From: Myxocyprinus asiaticus
Lineage: Eukaryota > Chordata > Actinopteri > Cypriniformes > Catostomidae
Length of the DNA: 64,000 nt
Direction: 5' to 3'
Assembly (NCBI RefSeq): GCF_019703515.2
Contig: NC_059349.1
Location: 28,579,744 to 28,643,743, forward strand
Numbering within the stretch: position 1 is the stretch's first letter; each line of letters opens with the position of its first letter. The notes beneath the pieces were generated by a model that was given only the letters and a program-made list of their open reading frames with translations, had not been told where the DNA came from and made no database searches. This document shows, piece by piece, positions 1-11,722 of the stretch. The position numbers and the translations under genes were made by a program.

Positions 1-447
1 TTAAAGGAATATTCCAGGTTAAATACACATTAAGCTCAACTGACAGCATTTGTGGGATAAATGTTGATTACTACAAAAATACATTTTTCTTAAAAAAAAA
101 AAAAAAGAAAAAAATCTGGGTCACAGGCACTTACAATGAAAGCTAATGGGGCCAATCCGTAAACTATGAAATGCACATGGTTTCAAAAGTAAAGTGTAAT
201 AAAATCGCTTACTTACCTTTTCTGTGTAAATTTATATCCAATTTTACAACTTCGTTGCCATGACAACATAACGCTGTAAACCCTAAAACAACCATTCAAC
301 TCAAATAATACATGAGTTTTAAAAGAAAAATTAATGGAAGTGCTTTTAAAAAATTGTAAGCTTCAAATTTCTGCCTTTAAACTCTTAAAGAAAAGGAGAG
401 ATTATTTGAATTTTTTTTAACAACATTTTAACAACCCCAAAATGTTT
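1..447. repeat. Dispersed repeat fragment plus AT-rich DNA
   Basis: The first 60 bases (AAAGGAATATTCC, then a run ending GACAGCATTTGTGG) match a second copy at about 5010-5080, so this is a dispersed repeat. The rest is AT-rich with an A-run at 93-106 and no convincing gene. Confidence 0.5.
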
Positions 448-935
448 TACTCACCCTTATGCCGTCTCAAACCCTTGTGACTTTTGTGGAACACAAATGA
501 AGATATTTTGATGGAGATATGATGTGAATGCAGTATATCCATACAATGCAAGTCAATGGGGTCCTTCCAAGCTCCAAAAAGTACATAAAGGCAGCATAAA
601 GGTAATCCATAAGATTTTTAATCTGTCTTCTGAAGCGATCGGAGGGCTGTACACGCTGTTTCAAGCTTCAAATCTTGATAGCATCGAGAAGACTGCAGAT
701 GGCAATATTTATTGTGAAAAAGGAGTTAAATTTTGGCCTGTTCTCACCCAAAACTGATCAGAAGACATGGATTAAACCACCTGAGTGAAAGGCATATGCT
801 GCCTTTATGTCCTTTTTGGAGCTTGGAAGTGTTGGTCCACATTGACTTGCATTGTATGGCTATATATTCACATCTCCATCAAAATATCTTAATTTGTATT
901 CCGCAGAAGGAAGAAATGTTATTCCGACCCAATAA
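448..935 (+). repeat. Fragment of the palindromic TTAA-ended MITE family
   Basis: Contains the family hallmarks TACTCACCCTTATGCCGTC, a GGAACACAAATGAAGAT block, the ATACAATGCAAGTCAATGG block and the inverted partner block near 895-915 (TTGTATTCCGCAGAAGGAAG). The outer TTAAAGGG ends are missing on both sides. A 120-codon frame at 733-1095 falls in this repeat and is not a gene. Confidence 0.65.
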
Positions 936-2217
936 CATTGGTTTAACCATTGGTGTGAGTTTGGGGTGGAACTATCTATTTAGTTTGACCAATGGCAAAT
1001 GGGAGGAGTGTTTGGTAAACCTGTTTGAAGACAGTCATTTCCATTTGGTGCCTCTTGGCATGGAAATTACTCACTTTACCTTTAAACAACTTTAAGGCAT
1101 TGCTGCCTAATTAATGCAATGAGAGGTGTTGAACTGTATATGTTCCACTTCAAAAATGTATTTCTATGTATTTTGTCTGAATTGTAATCTACAGTGTGAC
1201 AAGATATATTTGAAAGACACAGCAGATATAGTACAAATTCTGACAAGCTGTTGGAAAAATTAGGTGGAGACATGGAGAAATGTCTCTAGAAGAAAAATGA
1301 AGTCAGAGCAGAGCAATAACAGGCGAACAAGAGTGCACTGAATTATGATTGGTTAAAATTAGATTACAGCCTCTTACTGAAATAAATCTACATTCTTCAA
1401 CTGCAACTCTAATCTGAAGTCATAGTTAACTTTTTCTGTCTCTCTGTCTCTGTCCAAAAATTTAATAAGTGATTCATTCCTTTTGTTTCAAGACTTAAAA
1501 CTTGATTTTTTTTTTGTATTTCTTTCTTTGCAGCTTTAATTACAGAATACCCTTTAAAGTGATGGCAGTAAAAAAAATTGGAAGTCTTCAACTTTGCATT
1601 TATCTTAGTGTTTTGGCCTTTTAAAAGAAGAATGAATACAAACATGAATCTGAGCACTGCAAGCCTTTGAGGCATATTTCTGCACCAACAAGCAACAAAT
1701 CTTGCAGCTTTCTCTCATTCTTTCTAATTGATGAAGAGAAGATTCAGTGATCACAGTTACTGAATCCATGAAAACCCCAATATTTTAATCACCTGAGATT
1801 TTGATAAGTTTTGTCCATCATAATTATCTATACACCACAAGGTTTGACAAGGTAAATAATTCTAAACAAATTAATGCCTACTTATGTGTATTAAATATGT
1901 ATTAAACATCTGAAAGGAATTCATCATGTCAATATATAGAGTAATATAATTCTTTAAAGTTAAGAAATAATGATAGCCTCAAATTTCCTCTCCATGGAGT
2001 TTTTTTTCTCATCATTTGACATTATTTCACTAACAAAATTTCCAAAAGGCACCATAGAACTTGCATTGATGTTTTTGGACATGAAACTATGACATGAAAC
2101 TATGTCATGTCATTACCATGGTTTGATAATGGTAGTATAAGGGAGTTTTTTGAAGTACGTTTAAGTACCTCAATATATACAGTATATTAAATATGGAATA
2201 CGGTATATGGTACATGC
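936..2217. other. Gene-free AT-rich stretch
   Basis: No recognisable gene or complete repeat. There is a short tandem echo at about 2079-2105 (ACATGAAACTATG twice). Reading frames here are short and unlike any protein I know. Confidence 0.5.
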
Positions 2218-2755
2218 ACTCACTTAGCACTTTATTAGGAACACTATGGTCCTAATAAAGTGTCCGACATGGTCTTCTGCTCTTGTAGCCCATCCGCCTC
2301 AAGGTTTGACGTGTTGTGCATTCTGAGATGTTATTCTACTCACCACAATTGTACAGAGTGCTGAGTTACTGTAGCCTTTCTGTCAGCTCGAACCAGTCTG
2401 GCCATTCTCCATTGACCTCTGTAATTAATAAGGCATTTCTGTCCATAGAACTGCCGTTCACTGGATGTTTTTTGTTTTTGGCACCATTCTGAGTAAACTC
2501 TAGAGGCTGTTGTGCGTGAAAATCCCAGGAGTTCAGCAGGTACAGAAATACTCAAACCTGCCCGTCTGGCACCAACAATCATGTCTTAGTCAAAATAACT
2601 GAGATCACATTTTTTCCCCATTGTGATGGTTAATGTGAACATTAACTAAAGCTCCTAACCTGTATCTGCATGATTTTATGCATTGCACTGCTGCCACACG
2701 ATTGGTCGATTAGATAATCACATGAATAAGTAGGTGTACAAGTGCTTAGTGAGTT
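2218..2755 (-). mobile_element. Non-autonomous Tc1-like element, copy 1
   Basis: The left end reads TTAGCACTTTATTAGGAAC and the right end carries the inverse GTGCTTAGTGAG. A second, more complete copy lies at 40141-40580, where both inverted ends can be read. The interior keeps only the front of a Tc1-type transposase on the minus strand; the catalytic part is absent, so the element depends on a transposase made elsewhere. Confidence 0.75.
2340..2582 (-). pseudogene. Tc1-like transposase, N-terminal DNA-binding remnant
   Basis: An 80-codon frame starting at a true ATG (2580-2582). The motifs GARRAGLSIS, ELLGFSRTTASRVY and RQFYGQK match the paired-like helix-turn-helix DNA-binding region of Tc1 transposases of fish, as I know the family. 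The full protein is about 340 residues; here it runs into unrelated sequence after about residue 73 (RKATVTQ), so the DDE catalytic domain is missing. It may still be able to bind the terminal repeats, but cannot cut DNA. The homologous copy at 40141-40580 has lost part of even this region. Non-coding decay is the simplest reading. Confidence 0.75.
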
Positions 2756-4260
2756 CATATGGTATATACAGTATATCATATACTGTATATGGTAATTATT
2801 CAGTAACATGGTGTGTCAAAGTACCATGGTATTACCAATGGATACCATCACAGTACTGTAATGCTTGGTATTTTAAAATATGAACTTGTTGTCTTGAAAA
2901 GACTCGATGGAATATGTACATCTAAAGTAAACAAACATCTGCTTCAAGTTTGGAGCGCTAGAGTAGCAGATCTGCGGTCAACAAATGTGCTTGCTCTGGG
3001 CCGGTTGTCGACTGTGGTCTATTCTAACGAGCCATTCTTATCTCACGACAATTGTAAGTGTAGAAGTCCGCTCTTGTTTCTGTTCCCTGAATGCTGTTGA
3101 ACTTGTGATGGTCAGGAATCGCTGTCACGTCCACGTGTGATTTTTGAATTCTTCGGTGTAATGCGAGCTCATGCATGAGGCAGCACAGTGGTTGGATGGA
3201 AGCGTTCCTTCTCATGAATAATGCAGAGAAATGTACAGGATCGAAAGACGCATTAGTGTACTCTACTGTATTACCAATTACGCATACGGTATATCTCATA
3301 TTTAATGATGTTGCATCAAGTTTAGCTTTTTTAAACCGGAAGAACAAAATGGCTAAAAAATCAATAAATAAAAAATATAAAATAACCACTTTACCCTTAA
3401 CAATAAACATAATGAGTGCTTTACCTGTAAATATCTGTTAACATCTTAAAAAAAAAAAAAAAAAAAAAATGTGTTTCATGACACTTTAAGTGTTTGCTTT
3501 GCTGATTAATATTTTATTGGGAGTGTCCACCAATTACTCTTTCTATGTTTTTGGGCATTATCTGTGATAGTGGGATTAAGAAAACAAGCAAGCAAACAAA
3601 ATTTTAAACAATAACTAATAATAAAACTACACAAACAGCTTTGGAAGTAGTACATCCACAATTAATGAAGCATGTAAGGACATCCATGCTCTCCAAATGC
3701 CCCTAATCGTATTTTGTGGTATAAGATGTTTACAGTTTGATGGCTAATTGTGCCCATGCTTTGTGTTAATCTCCTTGGTTATTGCAGTCTGTCTGTTAAT
3801 CCCTTGAAGGAGGACAGTAGATGAGGCGTGCTCAGTGCTCACACAAGCCTCTCAGGGCTTGCTAATGCATGCTGATCACTGCACCTTGACAAAACAAGAC
3901 CCTTCTTCTGTTTGGCCTGATTTAATTATATTAGTAGACAACAGAGAATGGGTGAAATGGGTGAAAAAAGAAAAAAAAAATCAATTACTTTAAGACTGTC
4001 TCAGAAGATGCCATTACACACTGTCAAATGACTCTGTGCCAACAGTGTCCCTTTTAATGAGCGATGGCTCTTTTGTTCTTTACTCCTGCAATCTTATTTG
4101 CCTAAATGAGACATTAAGCCAGGTCATTGGATGCAGATGTGTTGTGCAGCAAAGTGTAAAAAGACAATCTAGGGGAGGGAAAGCCTTGCAGAATATTGCC
4201 TAAATATGCCTCCACACCACACACATGCACAAACACACATATTGTCACCTTATTTTAGGA
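2756..4260. other. Gene-free stretch with short palindromes and poly-A
   Basis: 2757-2795 is a TA-rich palindrome (GTATATACAGTATATC followed by its inverse), and 2815-2870 has CCATGGTATTACCA-type self-complementary words seen in other repeats of the window. A run of about 22 A lies at 3448-3469. No gene recognised; 3660-4200 looks like single-copy DNA. Confidence 0.45.
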
Positions 4261-4268
4261 GACCAGCT

Positions 4269-4398
4269 CACACACACACACACACACATATGTTGGTGCA
4301 GCTATCATTATGAGGACTCTCCATAGACATAATGATTTTTATACTGTACGAACTATAGATTCTATCCCCTAACCCTAACCCCCCCCCCCCCCACAAAC
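4269..4398. repeat. (CA)n tract and fragment of a repeat family shared with 49160-49400
   Basis: (CA)10 at 4269-4288 is followed by a block (TTTATACTGTACGAACTAT, then CTATCCCCTAACCCTAACC and a C-run) that is the reverse complement of 49315-49370. The CCCTAA words therefore come from an interspersed repeat and not from a telomere. Confidence 0.6.
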
Positions 4399-4670
4399 AC
4401 AGATGCAAACATCTACATATTTCACAAATGCATGCCTTTTCTTGCCACATTGAAAGAGAAGTGTGTTCACAGCTGTTCCATATGGCTGTCAGTCATAGTG
4501 TCAGGCCTGTGAGCTGTCTCATCTGCCCAGATTGCCTGTTCCTCCAGAGAATGAGATGGTTGGTCAGCTGTCTTAGGGGATTCAACATCCACAGCTCCTT
4601 GGTTTGACATTCTGTATGCTTGCTTTAAGGTTACATATTTACAGTAAATAAACAATAGGTTTCAACAGAG

Positions 4671-4816
4671 TTCCTGTAGTCCATCTGGTAGAGCATGGCA
4701 CAAGCATTTCCAAGGTCATGGGTTCAATTCCCTATAACACACAAACTGTTCTTTTGTGTTCATGAATGCACTGTAAATTGCATTAAATAAAAGCATCTGC
4801 CAAACAGATAAAAGTT
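4671..4816 (+). repeat. tRNA-derived SINE
   Basis: A tRNA-like head has an A-box region at 4677-4688 (TAGTCCATCTGG) and a B box at 4721-4731 (GGTTCAATTCC). It is followed by an unrelated body and a tail (GCACTGTAAATTGCAT, then AAAAGCATCTGCCAA) of the type shared by cyprinid SINEs and their LINE partners. The B box is close to canonical, so polymerase III binding is conceivable. The tail is diverged, which points to an old copy. Confidence 0.75.
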
Positions 4817-5004
4817 GCAAAATGTACTAGTGAAAATACCCCCCCCCCACCCATTACAAATTATATTATTTACATATTTCAGTGAAAAGTTACATTGAGA
4901 AATTAAGATTTCATTAATTAAAAAAACCCCCAAAAACATTTGTTTGTTTTTTTTGCAATCAAGCTGGCATGGACTATATACATTTGTACAAATACCTGAT
5001 GATT

Positions 5005-5095
5005 AATGTTAAAGGAACGTTCTGGGTACAAAACAAGTTTAGCTCAATCGACAGCATTTGTTGCATAATGTTACCTCAAAAGTTATTTCCATTAT
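5005..5095 (+). repeat. Dispersed repeat fragment, second copy of the 1-60 family
   Basis: AAAGGAACGTTCTGGGT, followed by TTAGCTCAATCGACAGCATT and ATAATGTT, parallels positions 4-66. Only the outer part of the repeat is present. Confidence 0.55.
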
Positions 5096-5100
5096 GGAAA

Positions 5101-5592
5101 TCAGTAAAAGCAACATCAATAACACAATGGTGGAATGAACTATTATCATATAGTCGCCCAGAAAAAAAATTATGTATAATATAAAGATAACATTTTATAA
5201 AAAATGGAATTCAATTTTAAGAATAGGAATGTTAATTGTGTGAATCTGAAAATGGATATGGATGGTTTAACTGAGCATAAATCGAAATTATTGGTGAAGA
5301 ATTTTGCAAATGATAATGAACTGTTTACTTTTTATTTTATTTTTTCTTTCACATGTTTACTCTGTAGAATGTATCTGTAAGAGTAAGGGAAGGCTTTTGT
5401 ATTATATTATTATAGCGGTGTAATGAATATGGCAAAATTCTAATAAAAAACCCAAATAAAAATAATATAAATAAATAGTTTATTTTTAATAAATAAATAA
5501 TTTATTTTTTAAAACAAAAATCAAGTTTAAAAGCAGAAATATTTTGCACATATTTTTGTTAAAGAACTTTCATAAATTCGTCAGTAAAAAAC
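5101..5592. other. AT-rich gene-free stretch
   Basis: Very AT-rich with A-runs and ATAAATAA words near 5440-5500. Nothing else recognised. Confidence 0.5.
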
Positions 5593-5890
5593 GTGTATTA
5601 GGTTGGACTACTATTTTGAAATTTGATTTCCCTGTTATTGCCTTGTCATAGTTCATTTTCCCTTCCTAATTTTTTACAGGTTTTTCTAGTTTTTGTCATT
5701 TATTTCTGTGTATATATAACCCTCATGTTCTCCCTGTCTTTTGTCTTGTATTGTTATTTGTATTGAGTTGAGTTTGGTGAGTCTTAGTCTTGTTTCTTTT
5801 GTGGTTCCTCTTGCTCTGGATTATTTTCTATAAAGAAATCTCTGCATCTGGGTTCTAAAAGCCTTCACTCGCCGGACTATCTTCGAGACA
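5593..5890 (+). repeat. 5' LTR of element A (front truncated)
   Basis: Aligns with 6590-7240 except for a deletion near its start and the absence of the 349-base insert carried by the 3' LTR. A TATA box lies at 5712 and the presumed RNA start at 5743. Confidence 0.75.
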
Positions 5891-5901
5891 GAATGCAAGA
5901 C
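5891..5901 (+). promoter_or_regulatory. Presumed self-primer binding site of element A
   Basis: GAATGCAAGAC immediately follows the LTR. Its reverse complement is matched over ten bases (GTCTTGCATT) at 7093-7102 in the 3' LTR, 30 bases after TATATA. The 5' LTR has GTCTTGTATT at 5743. There is no TGG of a tRNA-type primer site. Inference: the RNA's own 5' end primes reverse transcription. Confidence 0.6.
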
Positions 5902-5909
5902 CTCCGACA

Positions 5910-6308
5910 ATGAACCCAGCAGAACAAATTGACCAAATTTGCCAGGGATCTAGGTTGACAGTGGAATACAGCTTGGAATTTTGGAGGTTGGCATCTCAGA
6001 CTATTATGCCAGAGAGGGCACTTAGAACAATATTCTGGTTGGGACTTCAAAATTCTTTAAGGGAGTCGGTGCCACTAGATTGCGATTCCCTGACACTGAG
6101 GTAGTTTATTACCAGCATCTTGCAGGCAGACCAGCAGGGAGTTGGAGCAGCTTCCCCAGAGACACCTTGTTCTCTCTTACCAGAGGTGGCAGGCTCTAAG
6201 AGGAGGAGTAGGAAAAAGCCCTCTTCATCAGTGGTCCCAGCTTTGGTTGTCCCAGCTTCAGTGGTCCTGACCTCACTGCCCGAGTCCACGGCTGCCATGT
6301 GGCCTTGA
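5910..6308 (+). pseudogene. Gag-like protein of element A, interrupted by TAG
   Basis: A frame opens at ATG 5910, 19 bases after the LTR. It reads about 64 codons (VEYSLEFWRLA and RALRTIFWLGL are the recognisable gag-like words), meets a TAG at 6102-6104, then continues in the same frame through a basic patch (SKRRSRKKPSSS) to a stop at 6306-6308. Beyond this the DNA is a Pro/Ser/Thr-coding minisatellite in another frame. The start resembles the leader of element B (EYS, then F and LA at similar spacing). Capsid, zinc knuckle and all pol domains are absent. It may be a residual structural protein used to package element RNA, but that is inference. Confidence 0.55.
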
Positions 6309-6318
6309 CCACTGAGCC

Positions 6319-6432
6319 CTCTGCGTCCCCAGCTACCTTGACCTCTATGTCCCCAGCTCCCTTGACCTCTGCATCCCCAGCTGCCTGACCTCTGCGTCCC
6401 CAGCTGCCTTGACCTCTGCTTCCCCAGTCTCC
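6319..6432 (+). repeat. 24-bp minisatellite
   Basis: About four and a half copies of a 24-base unit of the form CTCTGCGTCCCCAGCTGCCTTGAC. One copy is 23 bases long, which shifts the reading frame. The unit encodes Leu-Thr-Ser-Ala-Ser-Pro-Ala repeats in one frame. Confidence 0.7.
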
Positions 6433-6557
6433 TGAGTCTCCGCCTCCTGAGTCTCCACCTCCTGCGGCTCCGATCCTGCGTCCCGCTGGGACCCATTCAT
6501 TCTTGTTGTTTTGTTTTTATGTTGGGTGTCAGGAGCTGGCCATTAAAGGGGGCTCTC

Positions 6558-7240
6558 TGTCATGTATTACTTCCCCTAGTGGACAGAAGGGTCGCTAGAG
6601 GGCTGGACTTCTATTTTGAAATTTGATTTCCTTGTGTGGAGATGGGGGTGTGTCCAAGCGACGTCTGTGGAGAGCAAAGCCGGAAGAGGAAGAGTGGTAA
6701 TGATTGACACCTGGGGGAAATTATCTCTAACAACTGTTTTGTGTTGCAGTGAGAGCTGGAGAGTGATAAAGAGCAACCAGAGTCGCAGTTGGGGAGTGAG
6801 GGACCTGAGTCCTACGACGACACGGAGTGCAGTTTAAAAGAGTGTTACTTTATGTTTAGGATTATTGAGCTGCTGAGTTTTTGTTTGTGTTTGTGTTGAA
6901 AAGCGGCACAAAATAAATAGCACTAAAGTGTGTAAGCTGGTTCCCACTTCATTTCCCCTGAACTGACCTAAGATGTGTCACACTCTGTTATTACCTTGTC
7001 TTAGTTAATTTACCCTTCCTAATTATTTACAGGTTATAGTTTGTGTCATTTAGTTCTGTGCATATATAGCCCTCGTGTTCTCCCTGTCTTTTGTCTTGCA
7101 TTGATAATTGTATTAAGTTGAGTTTGGTGAGTCTTAGTTTTGTTTCTTTTGTGGTTCCTCTTGCTCTGGATTATTTTCAATAAAGAAGCCTCTGCAACTG
7201 GGTTCTAAAAACCTTCACTCGCTGGACTATCTTTGTGACA
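6558..7240 (+). repeat. 3' LTR of element A with an internal insertion
   Basis: TGTCATG to GTGACA. Compared with the 5' LTR it contains about 349 extra bases (6634-6982) that begin TGTGGAG, contain AATAAA at 6912 and end TCACA, as expected of a foreign solo LTR. I could not see a clean target duplication around the insert. Confidence 0.65.
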
Positions 7241-7269
7241 ATTGGAGCTATAAAGTTGTTTAAATAGTC

Positions 7270-8450
7270 ATTTTTCCAGTGGGACTACTGTTCTGGGGTG
7301 TGTTTCCCAAAAGCATCATTAGCCAACTATGGTCGCAAGTTCCATCATTACCAAAATAGTTTAACGATTTTGTGTTTCCAAAACCTCAGTTCCAATGAAA
7401 ATTCGCAAACAGCATTGCAAATTTGTGTGGTTGGAACTGCAGCTCTTTACTGGTGGTTAGAAGCATAGTTCCTTGTTAATTTGCTGTGTGGACATCATTT
7501 TACTTCGCAGAGGCTTTTATATCCTTCATTCCATATATATCTTTCATTCGGTCAAGACTTTGACCATGTTTACATGCATTTAAGAAAATGATTTATTACA
7601 GGGTTTTGGAGAAAGTGGCATTCTAAAACATCATGTTAACACGAGTGCAGACTTTTAAGGAATTAAAGGCTGTTAAGAGAAAGCTCTTTAACACACGGTT
7701 TCTGTCGGAGAACATGGCTTTTATGTGTTTAAGTTAACACATAAGTGGTGTTAATATGTTTTTGAAGAGTGCACATGTGCTCAAGAGCATCAGGGGAACA
7801 TCAAAGTCTGAAATAGATGGAAACCTATCTATTGTAGCACAATGCATCTGTTGCATTACAAAGTGAATGTCGCTTTCGTGACTTCAGCAGCTTTCTCGGA
7901 TTATATGGCTTTTTGGTGTACATGTGAATGAGCTATTATAATTTAATATTTGTGAAAGTTATTACTCCACCCCCTGAGTAACTTCATTAACAACAGCACG
8001 TGGTTCAAATGATGGATGTGCGACATAGTTACTACGCTTACTACTAGTTCGTCTCCAATGTATTTCATATGGATGGTGCCAGTACATCAACATGCCTATC
8101 GCTACGCACCTGGTGTCAGATGAATACGTAGCAGGCAGCTTTTTATTTTCACTGTTTCTGGCTGGTTTTTGTCATCGGCCATCATGAGTGTATGCAGACA
8201 ACAGGAAGGAGAAATGTTCTGCTGATGATTTGAGATTACATTCTCACAAACTACCCTATCAGCTCCATGCAAACGAGGAACTGACGTAACATCCATTTTT
8301 GGTATCCTTGTGCGAAAATCATGCGAAAGTTTCCAGGATTACAGGGTTTACCAGCATTATGTCATCATGACAATGGAGTTGAAGTATTGGATAGAACTTT
8401 ACACAGTAAAAGTTAGTAAGCGATTTCTTTTCACACTAGAGTCATATTAA
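7270..8450. repeat. Probable DNA-transposon derivative
   Basis: Starts with GTGTGTTTCCCAAAAGCATC and TTAGCCAACTATGGTCGCAA, words I recognise from a common cyprinid repeat with terminal palindromes. The inner words CACGTGGTTCAAATGATGG fit the same family. The right end was not located. Confidence 0.4.
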
Positions 8451-9957
8451 CAGGTATTATGTTTAAGTCTTATAGATATTATTTTGAAACAGTGTGTATT
8501 TTAACATTTTGTGTGGACTGGTCCTGTTACAGTAAATGCCTTACTGTACAGGTGATGTTTCTATTTTTTTTCTCTCTTTTCTCTTTTCAACATTCAACAT
8601 TAACATCAACATTAGCCTGTGCAACAAATGGTGTCAGTAGAACTTAACTTCTGTTGATCCTGGAACATTTCTTTAACCTAGCATGATTTGAGATCATTAA
8701 CATTGTGAATGTCACAAAGAGGTTTATTTGGTTGCTATTGATTTAGAAATAGTGCAGAATCTTCATATTGTATCATTGCTAAGTTTCTTTGTTCTTATCA
8801 TAAATCCTTTTGTTATTTACAGAATATTAGAAGTGGAATCCCAGATTTTCAATGTGGACAATGAGGAAAATTGCAGTGGTTTCACAAGGAAGTTCAGTGA
8901 TGTCTAAACAGGCCTACAACACTTTGCTGTTCAGTATTCAGTTTTCCTCTGTTCACCTGTATTGGTCCCCTTTACATTAATTATTTTCCTGCTTAGTTAC
9001 CCAGATCTTTGCATTCTATATTAGTGCTTCTTGTTGTTGAGGGTTTGGTTTTATCAGGCAGGGGTAAAGGGCAGGGAAGGGTTGAGTCCAGACAGGGTAA
9101 GGCTGGCAGGATGGCTGGTTTGAGGGTGAATCTTGGGGAAAGTGTGGCTTGTTTTACTTGAAGGGGCTGACAGCACTGCAACAGTTTGGAGTGGTTTGTC
9201 GAACGGTTGGGAGTCGAATACTGGGAGGACTGCTGGAGTGACTAACAGGCACAGATCCCTTAAGGCGTAAGTCACAAGTGGGGCTGCCAACATAAAGTGA
9301 CAAGAGGGAGCCCACCCATAAATTTGCTTTTCATTTTAATTAGCCTCAAAAAGCAAAGGAGGGCAGAGGAGAGAGAGCAACAAGGATGAACCCCCTTCCC
9401 TCAGGTCCAGCTCAACCCTTCAGAGCTTTAAGGTGGTTTGCATTGCATGTGGCTCTCACAAAATCTGACTGTATATCTGTATATCTGTTGGCTATGAATG
9501 TCTAGACACATTTATGTTCAAACCAAAACGGTGCATAAAGGTATATTACATTGTTATTAGAATAACTTTAATTCAGGAAACTTTGGTAAAATGGGTGAAA
9601 ACTCATTCAATGGACCCTTTTCACATTTCTGGGATTGGAATACAAAGGTAATCAATAGCAGGGTAATCTTCGCCCCTGACATATAGATGTAAATAGGAGA
9701 CTATAGCAAATGTTAGCAAAAGAAAAAAATCCACAGTTATGTTCCCATGACTTTCCAATAGAGGAAAAAATAGAGAGAGAGAGAGATTACGGCAGTCAGA
9801 AAAGAGAAAGTTTCCACAATTCACAAGGTTCTGTCACTCCCTCAGCAGCTTTTAAAAATTGCAGCAGTGTTGACTAGTTTGCTGGATTTTTTGTATTAAT
9901 GCCAGAGTAAAAGCTATAACAAAAAAGTACAGTGATATAAATATGCATTAAATAGAA
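8451..9957. other. Gene-free stretch
   Basis: No gene recognised. 9020-9300 is G-rich on the plus strand and gives Pro/Leu-rich antisense frames without similarity to anything I know. (GA)n lies at 9774-9786. Confidence 0.4.
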
Positions 9958-11722
9958 AGAAATATTTCACCCCAAAAAATTAAAATGCAGTCATTATTTA
10001 TTCACCCTCATGTCTTTCCAAATCCATATGACTTTTTTCTTCTGTAGAACATAAAAGGCAATAAATAAATGAATGTTCCATTGGCTGAATACAATTCAAT
10101 CTAAGTGCATGCTTTATGTCATAAGCGTAAAATCAGTGGGCATGGCCATGAAGTTTTGTTTTTTTCATGTAAGTCTAGGCGCAAGCGGGTTTGGCGAAAT
10201 TGTATGCACAAATCGCTAATGGGCTGAGTCATATGCAATTTAATTCTGAGGTTCTTCTCCGGTTATTCCACCGTCTGTCCCCTATTATATAATCCATTCT
10301 CTGTCAAGCACCAGCGAGATAAACAAAGACAGCACATTCATAAGAAGTTGCTACTTTAAATGGACTGTATGCACTGAATTAGTAGAATAGAAATATGGAT
10401 TTACCTCTTTTATGCATTAACTGCATCCTTGTTGAATGTCAGGCATTTTTCTTTGACAGTGACACACTCATTTTATGCTCCTGGAAAATGTGGTTCTCGT
10501 CAGGATTTGTATTCTCCGTTTTATTTAAATTATAGAGAATGTAAGTATTATTAATCTTTTTCATCTACTGACAAACAAATCATGGCTAGTATTAACAGTG
10601 ATTGTATCAGCACGCACTTCACTTCTACAGGTCGATTTTGATTTTGAAAAAGCAAATCAATTTATTTAAATGCAAAATGAAACCAAAAATATTTCTAAAT
10701 TCAAATTACACTTAAAACAAAAATATAATCAAAATAATAAAGTTGTCAAAAATCATACCAAATCCAAACATTTTACTATGTCCAACTTCTTCCACCGGCC
10801 CCTTTTACAGTGACAAAAAAATAACTCAACGACAGCAGGTGGAAAAATACCAATACAAATTAGTTCATAAATGCAAATTGTAAATATACACATATAAAAT
10901 ACTTGAAAAACGGCTATTGTTAGGGACATAGTTTGATGTTCCACTATATTTTCAGAGTTTGGAGATTAACTTTATTACCACCTGCTGGTGGAATCTTCAA
11001 ACTGCATATGCAGGAACTGAATTTAGAATTTGCACTGAGATATGAAATGGCTTAGCTCAATGACCTATTTCTCAGGAAAATAGCAAATTAGACTTTGCGC
11101 CACTTCATTTACATACAGTACACTCACAGTTTGCACGCAGACACACACAGATAGCGCAAACACTTCCACCCACGGCCACTTGTGCTTTACCCTGGCACAA
11201 AAATTGAGCTTAGAATTAGCACAATCACAAAAATTGGATAAGACTTTGTGTGTGGTCTTAGTGCCCAAGGACTCACTTAAATGCTTAACAAAGAATACAA
11301 AAGTGCAATTGCATAATGTCACAATGGATAATTGATGTTATCTACGTAGCGACCATTTTGAATTTCACCGCTGTTTATGTAGTTTGTTAATCTGATTTGA
11401 TTTTGATTTCAACTGAAATTTTGGACTTTTCATCATACAAAGGGATCGGATGCTTTCAGAAGACTTTCAGAAGTATATCTGACTTAGTATATCTTGATTT
11501 GATTTTGATTTGATTTTTATATGATGCATGCATCACATGGACTACTTTTCTGACAACTTTGAATGATTTATTAAGTGTTAAAGTAATCTTTTTTGTTCTG
11601 CCATACTGAATTTAGACAATGGAACTTTAATTCAATTATTTCCTTTTGTTATGGGTTTGGATCGACATGAGGGTCAGTAAATAATGACAGAATTTTTATT
11701 TTTAAGTGAACTGTCCCTTTAA
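9958..11722. repeat. TTAA-type palindromic MITE split by other sequence
   Basis: The left half (TTCACCCTCATGTCTTTCC and CTTCTGTAGAACATAAAAG, 9965-10060) and the right half (ACATGAGGGTCAGTAAATAATG to GAACTGTCCCTTTAA, 11665-11722) are the inverted ends of the same MITE family. Between them is about 1.6 kb of unrelated DNA, probably a second nested repeat. Confidence 0.5.

Larger units (their letters stand above)
5593..7240 (+). mobile_element. Element A: small non-autonomous LTR retrotransposon
   Basis: Two direct repeats share a 250-base core running from CTATTTTGAAATTTGATTTCC to CTGGGTTCTAAAA and CACTCGC. They flank about 670 bases that hold one broken gag-like frame and no pol. The 3' LTR starts TGTCATG at 6558 just after a purine tract (AAAGGGGG at 6545-6552) and ends GTGACA at 7240. 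The 5' LTR ends GAGACA at 5890 and has lost part of its front. TATATA (5712 and 7063) lies about 30 bases before a site complementary to the bases after the 5' LTR, the layout of self-primed elements. It must borrow pol proteins from another element. Confidence 0.8.

Noticed and set aside
4368..4392. CCCTAACCCTAACC words and the GGGTTAGG words near 49310 as interstitial telomere repeats
   Set aside because: They sit inside two opposite-orientation copies of one dispersed repeat and are not tandem TTAGGG arrays.
4677..4731. A tRNA gene from A- and B-box-like words
   Set aside because: The downstream body and tail are those of a SINE, and the cloverleaf does not close.
9054..9293. Pro/Leu-rich minus-strand frames as a possible protein
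   Set aside because: Two overlapping frames of similar length over a G-rich stretch, with no motif, splice context or conservation evidence.
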